Positions 54,096 to 63,189 of a stretch of 64,000 nucleotides of DNA are shown here, piece after piece. Origin of the DNA: JABJOR01 sp965603075. GTDB taxonomy: Bacteria; Pseudomonadota; Alphaproteobacteria; Rhodospirillales; Casp-alpha2. The translations under genes and the position numbers were made by a program. Numbering within the stretch: the stretch's first letter is position 1; every line of letters starts with the position of its first letter. Where the stretch lies: assembly GCA_965603075.1 (NCBI GenBank), contig CBFDBO010000009.1, forward strand, positions 1 through 64,000. Direction: 5' to 3'. Below the pieces are notes generated by a model that saw nothing but the letters and a program-made list of their open reading frames with translations, was not told where the DNA came from and ran no database searches.

Positions 54096-54838
54096 ACGGG
54101 TCGCTCATGATCAAGCGCATCGATGGCCGCACTCAGGGTGAAGCTATTGTGCATCATGACCCCACTAATTGAAACCTCCAAGGCAATGGGCGTGCTCAGA
54201 TGATATACAGGTTGTTTTGCCAATTCATCCCGTAAGTTCTGGGCAAATTCAGTAATCGTTTCTCTATTTGATGCCAATATCAGCACCCCAAGATCATGCC
54301 CCCCAAGATTCCCCATACTGTCATCCTGGCGGATAACCTTTCGAATAACATTGCAAGCATGGACCATGGCGTCTTCATAAAACCGCCTCCCCTTCTGGCG
54401 GCGGATTTCCTCGGCGTTCGTGACCGTGACACACATAAAAGTAATGTAGCCTATATTCTTAATATGCCCCATGACCCGGGTGAATTCATTCTCCAGACCA
54501 AATCGATTGAATATCGGCAGGTAGGGATGCCGTTGGGCGCGGTCATGAAATTCGGCCTCTCGGGCGCGCGCACTCTCTAGCTCTCGTCGTAAGGGTTCGA
54601 TCTGGGCGGCGAGGCCTGAAAGGATTTCTTGAACCTCGGGTGTTATGGGACCGCTGAGCCCCCCATCAACCTGAAAGGCGCCCTCTTCATCCCATTGAGC
54701 CTGTTGATCCATTTGATCAGGATAGTGATCAGACTTCTCTTCGGATTCGTTTTCGTGTTTATAACTTTGATGTTGCTTACCACCTTCCCGCTTCAGAATG
54801 ATGGCAGCTTCAGGTTTATTCACTTCCATGGAGAGCAC
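54092..54838 (-). CDS. Degenerate GGDEF-domain protein
   Basis: 248 residues. An N-terminal charged stretch (HQSYKHENESEEKSDHYPDQMDQQ) is followed by a coiled coil (QEILSGLAAQIEPLRRELESARAREAEF) and a GGDEF-like domain (PIFNRFGLENEFTRVMGHIKN to RQDDSMGNLGGHDLGVLI). The signature loop reads Gly-Gly-His-Asp-Leu, so the catalytic acidic residue is altered, and synthesis of c-di-GMP is unlikely. It may act as a c-di-GMP sensor or scaffold. Start ATG 54838 or 54829. Convergent with the DUF465 gene. Confidence 0.75.
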   Translation of the reverse strand: MLSMEVNKPEAAIILKREGGKQHQSYKHENESEEKSDHYPDQMDQQAQWDEEGAFQVDGGLSGPITPEVQEILSGLAAQIEPLRRELESARAREAEFHDRAQRHPYLPIFNRFGLENEFTRVMGHIKNIGYITFMCVTVTNAEEIRRQKGRRFYEDAMVHACNVIRKVIRQDDSMGNLGGHDLGVLILASNRETITEFAQNLRDELAKQPVYHLSTPIALEVSISGVMMHNSFTLSAAIDALDHERPV

Positions 54839-55069
54839 CCACTGTTGTGTTGTCAGACCAGAAACAAATTCTAAACTACAGATATCCTAGCACAAATATG
54901 GTTAATAATGTATTTCTATTACAAACAGTCCTAATTTAGCTATAACTTTACCCGTATTTAGTGTCAAAATCATCTCATGATATTTAGTCTCATAATAACC
55001 CGTGACACTTGCCTGAAAGAGCGCAATCCGTATAATGCGGTGTTTCTATAATCAAGGAACGATCCAACC

Positions 55070-55594
55070 ATGCCCGCCTCTCCATCTGCGTCATCCTCGC
55101 CATCCTCGCCATCAGTCGGTGTTATTATGGGCAGCCAGTCTGACTGGAAAACCATGCGCCACGCCGTAGAGATTCTCGAAGAGCTGGGTGTCAGTGTCGA
55201 AACCCGAATTGTCTCGGCCCACCGAACCCCCAAACGTCTTTATGAGTACGCCGAAAACGCAAGCCAACGCGGGCTACAAGTTATCGTCGCGGGCGCGGGC
55301 GGTGCGGCTCATTTACCGGGTATGGTCGCTTCTATGACACAATTACCGGTGTTTGGTGTGCCTGTGGAAACCAAGGCGCTCAAGGGTATGGATAGCCTGC
55401 TTTCCATCGTACAAATGCCAGGGGGATATCCTGTGGGTACGTTGGCGATTGGGGAGGCCGGTGCCAAAAATGCTGGATTGCTTGCCGCCGCCGTTATCGC
55501 ATTACAAGATGATGCCGTCGCCCAAAAACTGAAAGACTGGCGGGCCGCTTTAAGCGCCTCTATTAAAGAAGTTCCCGATAGAGAACCCAGCTGA
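55070..55594 (+). CDS. purE: N5-carboxyaminoimidazole ribonucleotide mutase
   Basis: 174 residues, class I PurE; purine pathway, converts N5-CAIR to CAIR. Motifs: VIMGSQSDWKTMR, VSAHRTPKRLYEYA, VIVAGAGGAAHLPGMVA and PVFGVPVETKALKGMDSLLSIVQMP. A Ser/Pro repeat (ASPSASSSPSSPS) forms the N-terminus before the conserved start of the fold. It precedes purK by 30 bp, the usual pair. Confidence 0.95.
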   Translation: MPASPSASSSPSSPSVGVIMGSQSDWKTMRHAVEILEELGVSVETRIVSAHRTPKRLYEYAENASQRGLQVIVAGAGGAAHLPGMVASMTQLPVFGVPVETKALKGMDSLLSIVQMPGGYPVGTLAIGEAGAKNAGLLAAAVIALQDDAVAQKLKDWRAALSASIKEVPDREPS

Positions 55595-55624
55595 GAAACT
55601 AAATAAAGAGAAGTTAAATAAAAT

Positions 55625-56779
55625 ATGACTAAAAATACGCAATTCCCCCTGCCCCCCGGCAGCACCATCGGTATCATGGGTGGTGGTCAACTGGGTCGCA
55701 TGGCAGCCCTCGCCGCAGCCCCATTGGGTTACAAATGTCATATCTTCACGCCGGAAAAAGACGGTCCCGCCGAACAGGTCTCTCACGCGATCACGCACGC
55801 CGATTATGATGATGTAAGCGCCCTGGAAGCCTTTGCCGACAGCGTTGATGTGGTCACCTTTGAATTCGAGAACGTCCCCTTTGAAAGTGTCCAAATCCTC
55901 GCTGAGCGCATCCCTGTTCGTCCCGGTTGGGATGTTTTGCGTATTTCACAAGATAGACTGGTGGAAAAAGATTTCATCAATTCTCTGGATATCCTCACCA
56001 CGCCCTATAAAGCCATTCGCTGCTTGCAAGATTTACAAGACGGCGTAAAGGAGTTTGGTTTTCCCAGTGTTTTGAAAACAACGCGATTTGGATATGATGG
56101 CAAGGGCCAGATTCTGATCAAAGATGAAACAGATTTAAATCAAGCATGGCGCGACATCACAAACGCAGCGGGTGAAGATATCGCTATTTTGGAAGCCTTT
56201 GCTGATCTCGCCATGGAAATCTCTGTCATCGTCGCGCGGGGCGAGGACCGCTCTTGGGCGGCCTATCCCCCCGTGGACAATCGCCACAAAAATCATATCC
56301 TCGACACCACCACGGCCCCTGCGCAATTGCCCGGCGCGCTCGCGGAAAAAGCTGTTCGCGCGGCCCTTCATATTGCCGATAAAATGGATATGGTGGGTTT
56401 GCTCGCCGTGGAAATGTTTATCACCCACGATCGTAAATCCATGTTTGGCAAAGGCGGGGTGGGCAAAGGTTCTGATTTATTGGTCAATGAAATTGCCCCA
56501 CGCCCTCATAATTCCGGTCACTGGACAATGGATGCGTGCGTGACCAGCCAGTTCGAACAGTTCATTCGGGCCGTCGCAGGACTTCCCTTCGGTTCTGTCG
56601 AACGTACATTTGATTGCATCATGCAAAACTTAATCGGCGATGACGTGGATAATTGGCTACAGCACAACAGCAAACAAAATGAAAAACTCCACCTCTATGG
56701 CAAAGCAGAAGCAAGGACAGGCCGTAAAATGGGGCACGTCAATGTGCTCTATCCGCAAGGTAAGTTACCCAAAGAATAA
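55625..56779 (+). CDS. purK: N5-carboxyaminoimidazole ribonucleotide synthase
   Basis: 384-residue ATP-grasp enzyme: AIR + HCO3- + ATP to N5-CAIR. Motifs: IGIMGGGQLGRMAALAA, VVTFEFENVP, LKTTRFGYDGKGQ and NEIAPRPHNSGHWTMDACVTSQFEQFIRAV. An insert (DRKSMFGKGGVGKGSD) sits before the metal-binding NEIAPRPHNSGH motif and is not usual in PurK; it looks Gly-rich and flexible. Pairs with purE. Confidence 0.94.
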   Translation: MTKNTQFPLPPGSTIGIMGGGQLGRMAALAAAPLGYKCHIFTPEKDGPAEQVSHAITHADYDDVSALEAFADSVDVVTFEFENVPFESVQILAERIPVRPGWDVLRISQDRLVEKDFINSLDILTTPYKAIRCLQDLQDGVKEFGFPSVLKTTRFGYDGKGQILIKDETDLNQAWRDITNAAGEDIAILEAFADLAMEISVIVARGEDRSWAAYPPVDNRHKNHILDTTTAPAQLPGALAEKAVRAALHIADKMDMVGLLAVEMFITHDRKSMFGKGGVGKGSDLLVNEIAPRPHNSGHWTMDACVTSQFEQFIRAVAGLPFGSVERTFDCIMQNLIGDDVDNWLQHNSKQNEKLHLYGKAEARTGRKMGHVNVLYPQGKLPKE

Positions 56780-56781
56780 AT

Positions 56782-57333
56782 TTAGAACCCAAATTTTGTG
56801 ACGATAAGGGCCGCACATTCCATAGGAGACGCCGAACTTGTATCAACTTCAAGATCGTAAACATTATCCTTATGGACTCTGTTGATTTGCCATCTGGCTA
56901 AACCATTCAAGCGATCAACGCGTTTGCGTTTCCGGTCTTCAAGAACATCCAATGGGGCAATGACGCCAACGAAATAAACATCAAAGTCCCTTAATAAATT
57001 CGCGTATTCATCCGCTTCATCGGCAAGCATTACATCATCTATAATCAGATTGTTTCCCTGACCCGCCAAGGCCGCTATGGCATGACGCATCCCCTTCATA
57101 AGCCGTTTGCCGACAGGGCCCGTTTTGATGATGACCATAGGTTTTCCCTGATCAGCTACACTTTCAAAGCTAAACCCATCAGAATGATTTTGGTAATCTT
57201 CAGGCAGCATTTCCATGAACTTATCCATGGACACATTCAAAAAAGGTTCTTCAGTGATGGTTTGAAGTGATTTTGCAATAGAGCTTTTACCCGCGCTACC
57301 AACACCATTGAGGATGATGATTTTTACACTCAT
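56782..57333 (-). CDS. P-loop kinase, chloramphenicol phosphotransferase-like
   Basis: About 183 residues with Walker A GVGSAGKSSIAKSLQ near residue 10 and the family segments NVSMDKFMEMLPEDY and IIDDVMLADEADEYANLLRDFDVYFVGVIAPLDVLEDRKRKR. This fits the chloramphenicol phosphotransferase-like (CPT) family, whose members often phosphorylate small molecules other than chloramphenicol. The ATG at 57333 begins directly before the beta-strand. Convergent with purK and 11 bp from the next gene on its strand. Confidence 0.75.
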   Translation of the reverse strand: MSVKIIILNGVGSAGKSSIAKSLQTITEEPFLNVSMDKFMEMLPEDYQNHSDGFSFESVADQGKPMVIIKTGPVGKRLMKGMRHAIAALAGQGNNLIIDDVMLADEADEYANLLRDFDVYFVGVIAPLDVLEDRKRKRVDRLNGLARWQINRVHKDNVYDLEVDTSSASPMECAALIVTKFGF

Positions 57334-57362
57334 GGCACTATTAAAATTCAAAAACCAAGATC

Positions 57363-58262
57363 TTAAGCCGCGGGGGGTTTTAAGAACATGGTCTCGACAT
57401 CTTTAATGGATAGATGAGATGTTTTAAGGGTAACCAACAGATAGATCTGAACCACAATTTCGTTACTCAATTCTTGTTCAATCAGCAACCGTACAAAGTC
57501 CGTGAATTCTTGATCGGCTTCGGGGTGGCTGAGCACGTTGGTAACAATTTCACGTCGGATCAGATCGGGAAACAGGAGAATCTCAGCAATCAAAGAGCCT
57601 TTGGCATTCAGCGGAATTTGCGGATTAATAAAAATTCGGTCGAGACAGAAACTGAAAATACCAAAGTCCAGTTTCCCAGCCACCGCGCGGGTAAATTCCA
57701 AAAATATTTCTCGGAATCCCACCACGGATATTTTCTTTTCCATCAATGCCCGTACATCATCCAAGAAATCACGATACCGTTCCCGGGCGGGCGACAGGCG
57801 ACTGCCCAGTTCACGTTCCAACTCACGAATGCGGGCTTCTTGAAATCCCGAGCGCACAATGGCTTCGGCGCTGTCACGGACTTCGGCGCTGAAGGCTGTC
57901 TTTTCGATCAGCGAGAATAGTTCTTCGTAGCGATCCATGGTGCCGCGTTCATTTAATGAGGCCCGAATACCAAGGGGTAAAATAGCCGCTTGGGCCACAA
58001 GGGCGTCACGCGAGAAAACAGACGCCGCCGCCGCCGCAACATAGGGTAACTTTATACCGCTGCCAAAATCGTCGGTTATCACAAAACGGCTTTCGTCCAC
58101 CACGGTGAGATAACGTCCCACTTTACCACAATCCAGAAAATGGGCTGCCAAATCGGGTTTAGGCTCGTTTAGCCGCCCATCCGACACGGGGCCGGGTTTA
58201 TTCGTGAGCTTACTATTGTAGGCTTTCCCATTCAGGGGCTCTGCTGTGGTGCGTTCCATCAA
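57363..58262 (-). CDS. Hypothetical protein, 299 aa
   Basis: Unrecognised protein. Charged N-terminus of about 60 residues, then beta-like VGRYLTVVDESRFVITDDFGSGIKLPYVAAAAA, and a largely helical C-terminal two-thirds (RDSAEAIVRSGFQEARIRELERELG, then ALMEKKISVVGFREIFLEFTRAVAGKLDFGIFSFCLDR). No signal peptide or membrane segment. Codon use looks like its neighbours. It lies 11-30 bp from the kinase gene on the same strand, so a shared transcript is likely. Confidence 0.65.
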   Translation of the reverse strand: MMERTTAEPLNGKAYNSKLTNKPGPVSDGRLNEPKPDLAAHFLDCGKVGRYLTVVDESRFVITDDFGSGIKLPYVAAAAASVFSRDALVAQAAILPLGIRASLNERGTMDRYEELFSLIEKTAFSAEVRDSAEAIVRSGFQEARIRELERELGSRLSPARERYRDFLDDVRALMEKKISVVGFREIFLEFTRAVAGKLDFGIFSFCLDRIFINPQIPLNAKGSLIAEILLFPDLIRREIVTNVLSHPEADQEFTDFVRLLIEQELSNEIVVQIYLLVTLKTSHLSIKDVETMFLKPPAA

Positions 58263-58410
58263 TCTTTATCCAATATTTTGAAAAAACAGTATAGACGAGG
58301 TTTTACGCTCCCGTCATCAAGAGTCTTTCAGAGGCAAATAAATGATGATTAGCGCAGCTTTCTCGGTTAGAGTTTTTTGTAGCCCAGAAATTTCAAATAA
58401 GGAGTGCATT

Positions 58411-59451
58411 ATGCCCATCAGAACAACCTGCATTGGCGCCTTCCCCAAGCCGGATTATGTCCCCATCAAAGATTGGTTCCATGTGGATATGGCAGACGAG
58501 AATTATACCTCTGATGTGGTTGATCAATGGACAGACAGCCCCGAAAACGATGAACAATTCCGCCGCGCCACCGAAGAGGTCATTAAAGAACAACTCTCAT
58601 GTGGCATCACCATCCCCACCGATGGCGAACAACGGCGCGAAAACTATGTGCACTATCAATGCCGCCAAATGAGCGGGTTTGATTTTAAAAACCTTGAAAA
58701 TCGGGTTATGCGTAATGGGGCCTATACAGTTGACCTTCCCACCATCCGTGGTGAAATCAAGGCGGGCGAACCCGTCCTTCCCAGAGATTACCGAGAAGCC
58801 CAAGCCGCATCAGACCGCCCTGTAAAAATCACCCTTCCCGGCCCGCTCACAATTATGGATACCACAGCCGATTGTTATTACAACGATGACCCAAGGCTGG
58901 CCCGTGATCTGGCCGAAGCCTTGAATAAAGAGGTTCTGGCATTGGTGGACGCAGGGTGCAAGTTCATCCAAGTAGACGAACCCTTGTTTGCCCGTAAACC
59001 GGATGCCGCCCTTACATATGGCGTGGATAATCTGTTACGGGTTTTCCAGGGGGTGCCGGATGATGTCATGCGAACCTCCCATATGTGCTGTGGCTATCCG
59101 GACCGCTTGGATAACCCGGATTACCCTAAAGCCGATCACATGGTTTACCACCAATTGGTCGAAGCCTTAAACGGTAAGATTGACGCGCTTTCCATCGAGG
59201 ATTGCCACTGTAAAAACGATATGGAATTGTTTGAACGTTTCACCAAAACCACCGCCATCGTCGGCTTCGTTGAAATTGCTGTTAGCCGGGTTGAGCCCGT
59301 TGAAGAAATCACCGCCCGCATGAGACAGGTCCTAGAAGTCTTGCCCCCCGAGCGCTTAATCGCCGCCCCCGATTGCGGATTAGGTTTCTTGGGTCATGAT
59401 CTGACTATACAGAAATTGAGCAATCTATGCACGGCGGCAAACGCCGTTTAA
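58411..59451 (+). CDS. MetE-like cobalamin-independent methyltransferase family protein
   Basis: About 346 residues, corresponding to the C-terminal catalytic barrel of MetE without its N-terminal half. Key segments: FPKPDYVPIKDW, IPTDGEQRRENYVHYQCRQMSGF, LPGPLTIMD, FIQVDEPLFARKPD and SHMCCGYPDR, where the His-x-Cys-Cys pattern corresponds to the zinc ligands. Short archaeal-type MetE proteins are similar, and uncharacterised relatives occur in marine bacteria. ATG at 58411 has AAGGAG upstream. It begins the cluster with ureohydrolase and HyuA. Its 3' end overlaps the first of three short repeats. Confidence 0.82.
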   Translation: MPIRTTCIGAFPKPDYVPIKDWFHVDMADENYTSDVVDQWTDSPENDEQFRRATEEVIKEQLSCGITIPTDGEQRRENYVHYQCRQMSGFDFKNLENRVMRNGAYTVDLPTIRGEIKAGEPVLPRDYREAQAASDRPVKITLPGPLTIMDTTADCYYNDDPRLARDLAEALNKEVLALVDAGCKFIQVDEPLFARKPDAALTYGVDNLLRVFQGVPDDVMRTSHMCCGYPDRLDNPDYPKADHMVYHQLVEALNGKIDALSIEDCHCKNDMELFERFTKTTAIVGFVEIAVSRVEPVEEITARMRQVLEVLPPERLIAAPDCGLGFLGHDLTIQKLSNLCTAANAV

Positions 59452-59506
59452 TCTAACCCGGTGGCGAACGCGGTTTAAATATATACGAGACGGCGAACGC
59501 CGTTTA
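59435..59506 (+). repeat. Three imperfect copies of a 16-bp element at the gene end
   Basis: CGGCAAACGCCGTTTA (59435-59450), TGGCGAACGCGGTTTA (59462-59477) and CGGCGAACGCCGTTTA (59491-59506), spaced 27 and 29 bp. The first copy is the 3' coding end of the MetE-like gene including most of its stop codon; copies two and three look like decayed tandem duplications of that end. Each can form a small hairpin GGCGAACGCC. Confidence 0.75.
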
Positions 59507-59541
59507 TTTTAACGGCCTAAATTTAATGAGGAACGCATCCC

Positions 59542-60552
59542 ATGACGGATTTTGATATCGAACAAGCCAAAAAAGAAATGCAGCCGTGGAATTGGTGGGG
59601 CATTCCAACTTTTTTCAAATGTCATTGGGATGAAGACCCAAATAATTGTGATATCGCGCTCGTCGGCGTCCCCCACAGTTCTGGAAATGGCTCAACGGAG
59701 CGAGACCAACACCTCGCCCCTCGTGCCATCCGCAATTTATCTGGCTGGTATCGGCGCGCCCACCAGCATTATGGTATTATCCCCTGGGACATCAGTCGAA
59801 TTCATGATCTGGGCGATACCCCCCTGCCCGAAGCCATGGTCAATGATATAAGCGTCCAGCATATCGAAGCTTATTTCAAAACGATTGATGCGGCGGGGGC
59901 CCGACCTGTCTCTATTGGTGGTGATCACTCCATCACGGGGCCTATCTTAAAAGCACTGGCAGGCGCGGATGCAAAAACCACAAACGGTCAAAAAACCGCA
60001 CTGTTACATTTCGATGCCCATCGCGATGATTACCAACACATTCCCCATTGGCTGGGCAGTCGTCGTTCTGCTGCCCACTGGGCACACTATACCGTCACAG
60101 AACAGCACGTCGATCCATCCAAGAGCGTCCAAATCGGCATGCGGGGTAACCCCATCAAACCCCGTGAAGATTTGAACCATAGCCAGCTCGGTTATAAACT
60201 CATCACCGCTGATGACTTTTATAAAATCGGCATTGCGGAAACCATCAAAATTATTCGTGAACGCGTGGGTGATGCGCCCCTTTACATCACCTTTGATCTG
60301 GACGTGCTTGATCCAGCCGAAGCCCCGGCGGTATCAAATCTGGAACCCCTGCACCGCGGAATGCGGGCGTGGGAATGCCTTGAAATTTTCCACGGGCTTC
60401 GCGGGATGAATGTCATCGGTGCCGATATTGTCTGTATGATCCCCACAAAGGACACCGCCGCCCAAATAACCGGCATGACAGCCATGGCCATCATGTTTGA
60501 ATTTATTGCCTTGATCAGCGATTACTTGAACTCTAAAAGTAAAAAACTCTGA
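59542..60552 (+). CDS. Ureohydrolase (agmatinase/arginase family)
   Basis: 336 residues. Binuclear Mn ligands are visible: His129 in IGGDHSITGP, Asp158, His160 and Asp162 in FDAHRDD, and Asp252/Asp254 in FDLDVLDP. The substrate region differs from classical agmatinase, so guanidinobutyrase, guanidinopropionase or formiminoglutamase-type activity is possible. Begins after GAGG at a distance of nine bases. It lies 19 bp upstream of the HyuA-type gene. Confidence 0.87.
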   Translation: MTDFDIEQAKKEMQPWNWWGIPTFFKCHWDEDPNNCDIALVGVPHSSGNGSTERDQHLAPRAIRNLSGWYRRAHQHYGIIPWDISRIHDLGDTPLPEAMVNDISVQHIEAYFKTIDAAGARPVSIGGDHSITGPILKALAGADAKTTNGQKTALLHFDAHRDDYQHIPHWLGSRRSAAHWAHYTVTEQHVDPSKSVQIGMRGNPIKPREDLNHSQLGYKLITADDFYKIGIAETIKIIRERVGDAPLYITFDLDVLDPAEAPAVSNLEPLHRGMRAWECLEIFHGLRGMNVIGADIVCMIPTKDTAAQITGMTAMAIMFEFIALISDYLNSKSKKL

Positions 60553-60571
60553 TCTATAGGAGCACGTTTAT

Positions 60572-62599
60572 ATGGCTATATTGCTGGGTTTTGATACCGG
60601 GGGGACTTACACCGACGCGGTTATCTTTGATGAAGATAACGGCGTTTTAGCATCGGCGAAATCCCTGACCACCAAGGCTGATTTATCCATCGGTTTGGGC
60701 AAGGCGTTGAGCGCCCTACCCGAGGATCAAGTACGCGAAGCCCGGTTGGTATCGGTATCGACAACCCTTGCCACAAACGCACTGGTCGAAGCACACGCCT
60801 CGCCAGCGGCCCTTATCATCATTGGTCAGGGCCCAGAAATCATGGAACGCTCAGGCCTTCGAGAACTGGTTGGGGGCGGACCTGTCGTCTATATTAAGGG
60901 CGGTCACAACGGCCAAGGCAGCGAGCAATTCCCCCTTGACGAGACAGCCTTGAAATCGGCTATCCTTGAGCTGGCCCCTGAGGTGGACGCCTTTGCTGTG
61001 GCGGCGTATTTCTCGGTTCGTAACCCCGCTCACGAAAATCGCGCCCGCGATATGATCCATGATCTGACCAATCGCACGGTGACGTGTTCTCATGAATTAT
61101 CCAGCAATTTAGACGCCCCGCGCCGCGCGCTGACAACCTTAATCAATGCGCGACTGATCCCGCTGCTACAAAGCCTTATTATTTCCGTGCAAAGCTTGAT
61201 GCGCGATCGCGATATTAATGCCCCGTTGATGGTGGTCCGGGGGGATGGCTCGCTCATATCGGCGCGTTCTGCGCTTAATCGACCTGTGGAGACTATTTTG
61301 TCTGGCCCTGCGGCCAGCGTTATCGGGGCCTCACACCTCTCCGGAGTACAGGAAGGTGTGGTTTCTGACATGGGGGGGACAACCACCGATGTGGTGATGT
61401 TCTCAGACGGTCGTCCCACGGTAAATCGCGATGGGGCTATGGTTGGTGGATGGCGCACCATGGTCGAGGCCGTCAACGTGCGAACCTACGGTTTGGGCGG
61501 CGACAGCGAAGTCCATCTCAGTACCGATGGCAAAGGAGACTTGCTGTTGGGTCCGCGCCGGGTGGTGCCGTTATCTTTGCTGGCATGGGAAACACCCGAG
61601 GTCATCGACGTTCTAAAAAAACAGCTCAAACGTCCGGTTGCCGCGGCCTATGATGCCCGTTTCGCTCTCCTGTTGCGTGATACGGGCTACAGCCATACCG
61701 ACGCGGACAAACGTCCAAACAAAATTGAAATCAAGATCATCGATAAAATGCGCGAAGGCCCGGTTCCTATGCATGAGATTATGGTGCTGGGCGGGGGCGA
61801 GCGGGTGTTGAACCGGTTGGTCAACGAAGGCCGCGCTGTTATAGCAGGTTTTACCGCCTCCGATGCCAGCCACGTACTGGGTCATCAAGATAATTGGAAT
61901 GCGGAGGCCGCTCAATTAGGCGCGCAATTATTCTTACGACGAATTTTTGATCAAGGATTTTGGGAAGTGGCCCAAACCGCCGAAGAATTCAGCGAGTTGA
62001 TCTTCGAACGGGCCATTGTCGAAAGCGCCAAGACTGTGGCGGGGGCCGTGCTCGGCGAACATTACGGTGTGGAACCCGAACCGAGATCAAAGCTCGCCAG
62101 ATTTTTACTAGAAACATCTACAGCACCCCAAAAGACGTCTCCAGAATTAATAACCATGGAAGTTCATTTGAACCGCCCTCTGCTGGCTATTGGCGCGCCC
62201 GCTAAAACCTATTACGGCGGTGTAAATGGTGCGGGCAAACGATTGTTTGCTGATTTAATTGATCTGCCCCACGCCGATGTGGCCAATGCCGTCGGTGCCG
62301 TGGTTGGCAGCGTTAAAGGAACAGCCGTCGTTCTGATCACCGAACCGGACCCCGGCCTTTTTCGCGCCCATAGCGACACAGGGATACAAAATTTTGCTTC
62401 CTTAGAAGACGCGTCCGCATACGGCGAAAAAATTGTTATGGAGATGGCGCAAGATCGCGCAAGAACAGCCGGGGCCTCGGAGACCGACGCGGCCTTCACC
62501 CGCGATGACATCATCGTCGATGTGGGGGGCGGCTCAACGGTATTTGTCGAAAGCAAACTGACCGCCACGGCACACGGCAGACCGGATTTAGGAACATGA
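60572..62599 (+). CDS. Hydantoinase/oxoprolinase A (HyuA-type) protein
   Basis: 675 residues. ASKHA-type ATP-dependent amidohydrolase fold: N-terminal GFDTGGTYTDAVIFDEDN, then VSVSTTLATNALVEAHASPAALI, the second phosphate motif SDMGGTTTDVVMF near residue 268, and GLGGDSEVH. The C-terminal part (VGGGSTVFVESKLT) also fits. Catalyses ATP-driven opening of a cyclic imide or lactam, often with HyuB, which is not adjacent here. Overlap and spacing with the ureohydrolase suggest one operon. Confidence 0.85.
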   Translation: MAILLGFDTGGTYTDAVIFDEDNGVLASAKSLTTKADLSIGLGKALSALPEDQVREARLVSVSTTLATNALVEAHASPAALIIIGQGPEIMERSGLRELVGGGPVVYIKGGHNGQGSEQFPLDETALKSAILELAPEVDAFAVAAYFSVRNPAHENRARDMIHDLTNRTVTCSHELSSNLDAPRRALTTLINARLIPLLQSLIISVQSLMRDRDINAPLMVVRGDGSLISARSALNRPVETILSGPAASVIGASHLSGVQEGVVSDMGGTTTDVVMFSDGRPTVNRDGAMVGGWRTMVEAVNVRTYGLGGDSEVHLSTDGKGDLLLGPRRVVPLSLLAWETPEVIDVLKKQLKRPVAAAYDARFALLLRDTGYSHTDADKRPNKIEIKIIDKMREGPVPMHEIMVLGGGERVLNRLVNEGRAVIAGFTASDASHVLGHQDNWNAEAAQLGAQLFLRRIFDQGFWEVAQTAEEFSELIFERAIVESAKTVAGAVLGEHYGVEPEPRSKLARFLLETSTAPQKTSPELITMEVHLNRPLLAIGAPAKTYYGGVNGAGKRLFADLIDLPHADVANAVGAVVGSVKGTAVVLITEPDPGLFRAHSDTGIQNFASLEDASAYGEKIVMEMAQDRARTAGASETDAAFTRDDIIVDVGGGSTVFVESKLTATAHGRPDLGT

Positions 62600-62621
62600 C
62601 CCGAACGTATCGAATAATTTA

Positions 62622-63047
62622 ATGATAGAAGTCACATCCAGTATTCATTTAGATGAGTCGGAGATCGAAGAAAGTTTTATCCGCTCCCCCGGCAGCGGTG
62701 GACAAAAAGTCAACAAGACGGAGTCCGCTTGCCAACTTCGCTTTGATGCCCGCCACAGTCGCGCCCTAAGCAACGCACTGTTTTTACGTCTGCAAAAACT
62801 CGCCGGGCGCTTAATGACAAAAGACGGCATCATCGTCATCACCGCCAACACCTATCGCGCCCAAGATCAAAACAGAAAAGACGCCCGCCAGCGGTTGATT
62901 GAAATGATCTCAGAGGCCGCCATTCCCCCCAAACACCGCCGTGCCACAAAGCCTAGCAGGTCCGCAAAAGCCAAGCGAGTGGATTCAAAAACCAAACGCG
63001 GAGACGTAAAAAAAGGCCGTGGTCGGGTTTCTAAGTCTGATTATTGA
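62622..63047 (+). CDS. arfB: Peptidyl-tRNA hydrolase ArfB
   Basis: 141 residues, ribosome-rescue factor. The GGQ hydrolysis motif is in FIRSPGSGGQKVNKTESACQLRF near residue 27. The C-terminus is a basic tail (KPSRSAKAKRVDSKTKRGDVKKGRGRVSKSD) that enters the empty mRNA channel. Normal length. It lies 22 bp after the HyuA-type gene but is probably functionally separate. Confidence 0.95.
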   Translation: MIEVTSSIHLDESEIEESFIRSPGSGGQKVNKTESACQLRFDARHSRALSNALFLRLQKLAGRLMTKDGIIVITANTYRAQDQNRKDARQRLIEMISEAAIPPKHRRATKPSRSAKAKRVDSKTKRGDVKKGRGRVSKSDY

Positions 63048-63189
63048 ACCTCGGATAAAATCCAGTCTATCCCTGCTCTACAACTATTGCGGAATTAAAT
63101 CATTTCGGTGTATGGTTTTTTTGTAAGAATAAAATCAATAATTCAAATTTATTCAGAGGACGCCCCGAGGATGACACAAGGATCACACA

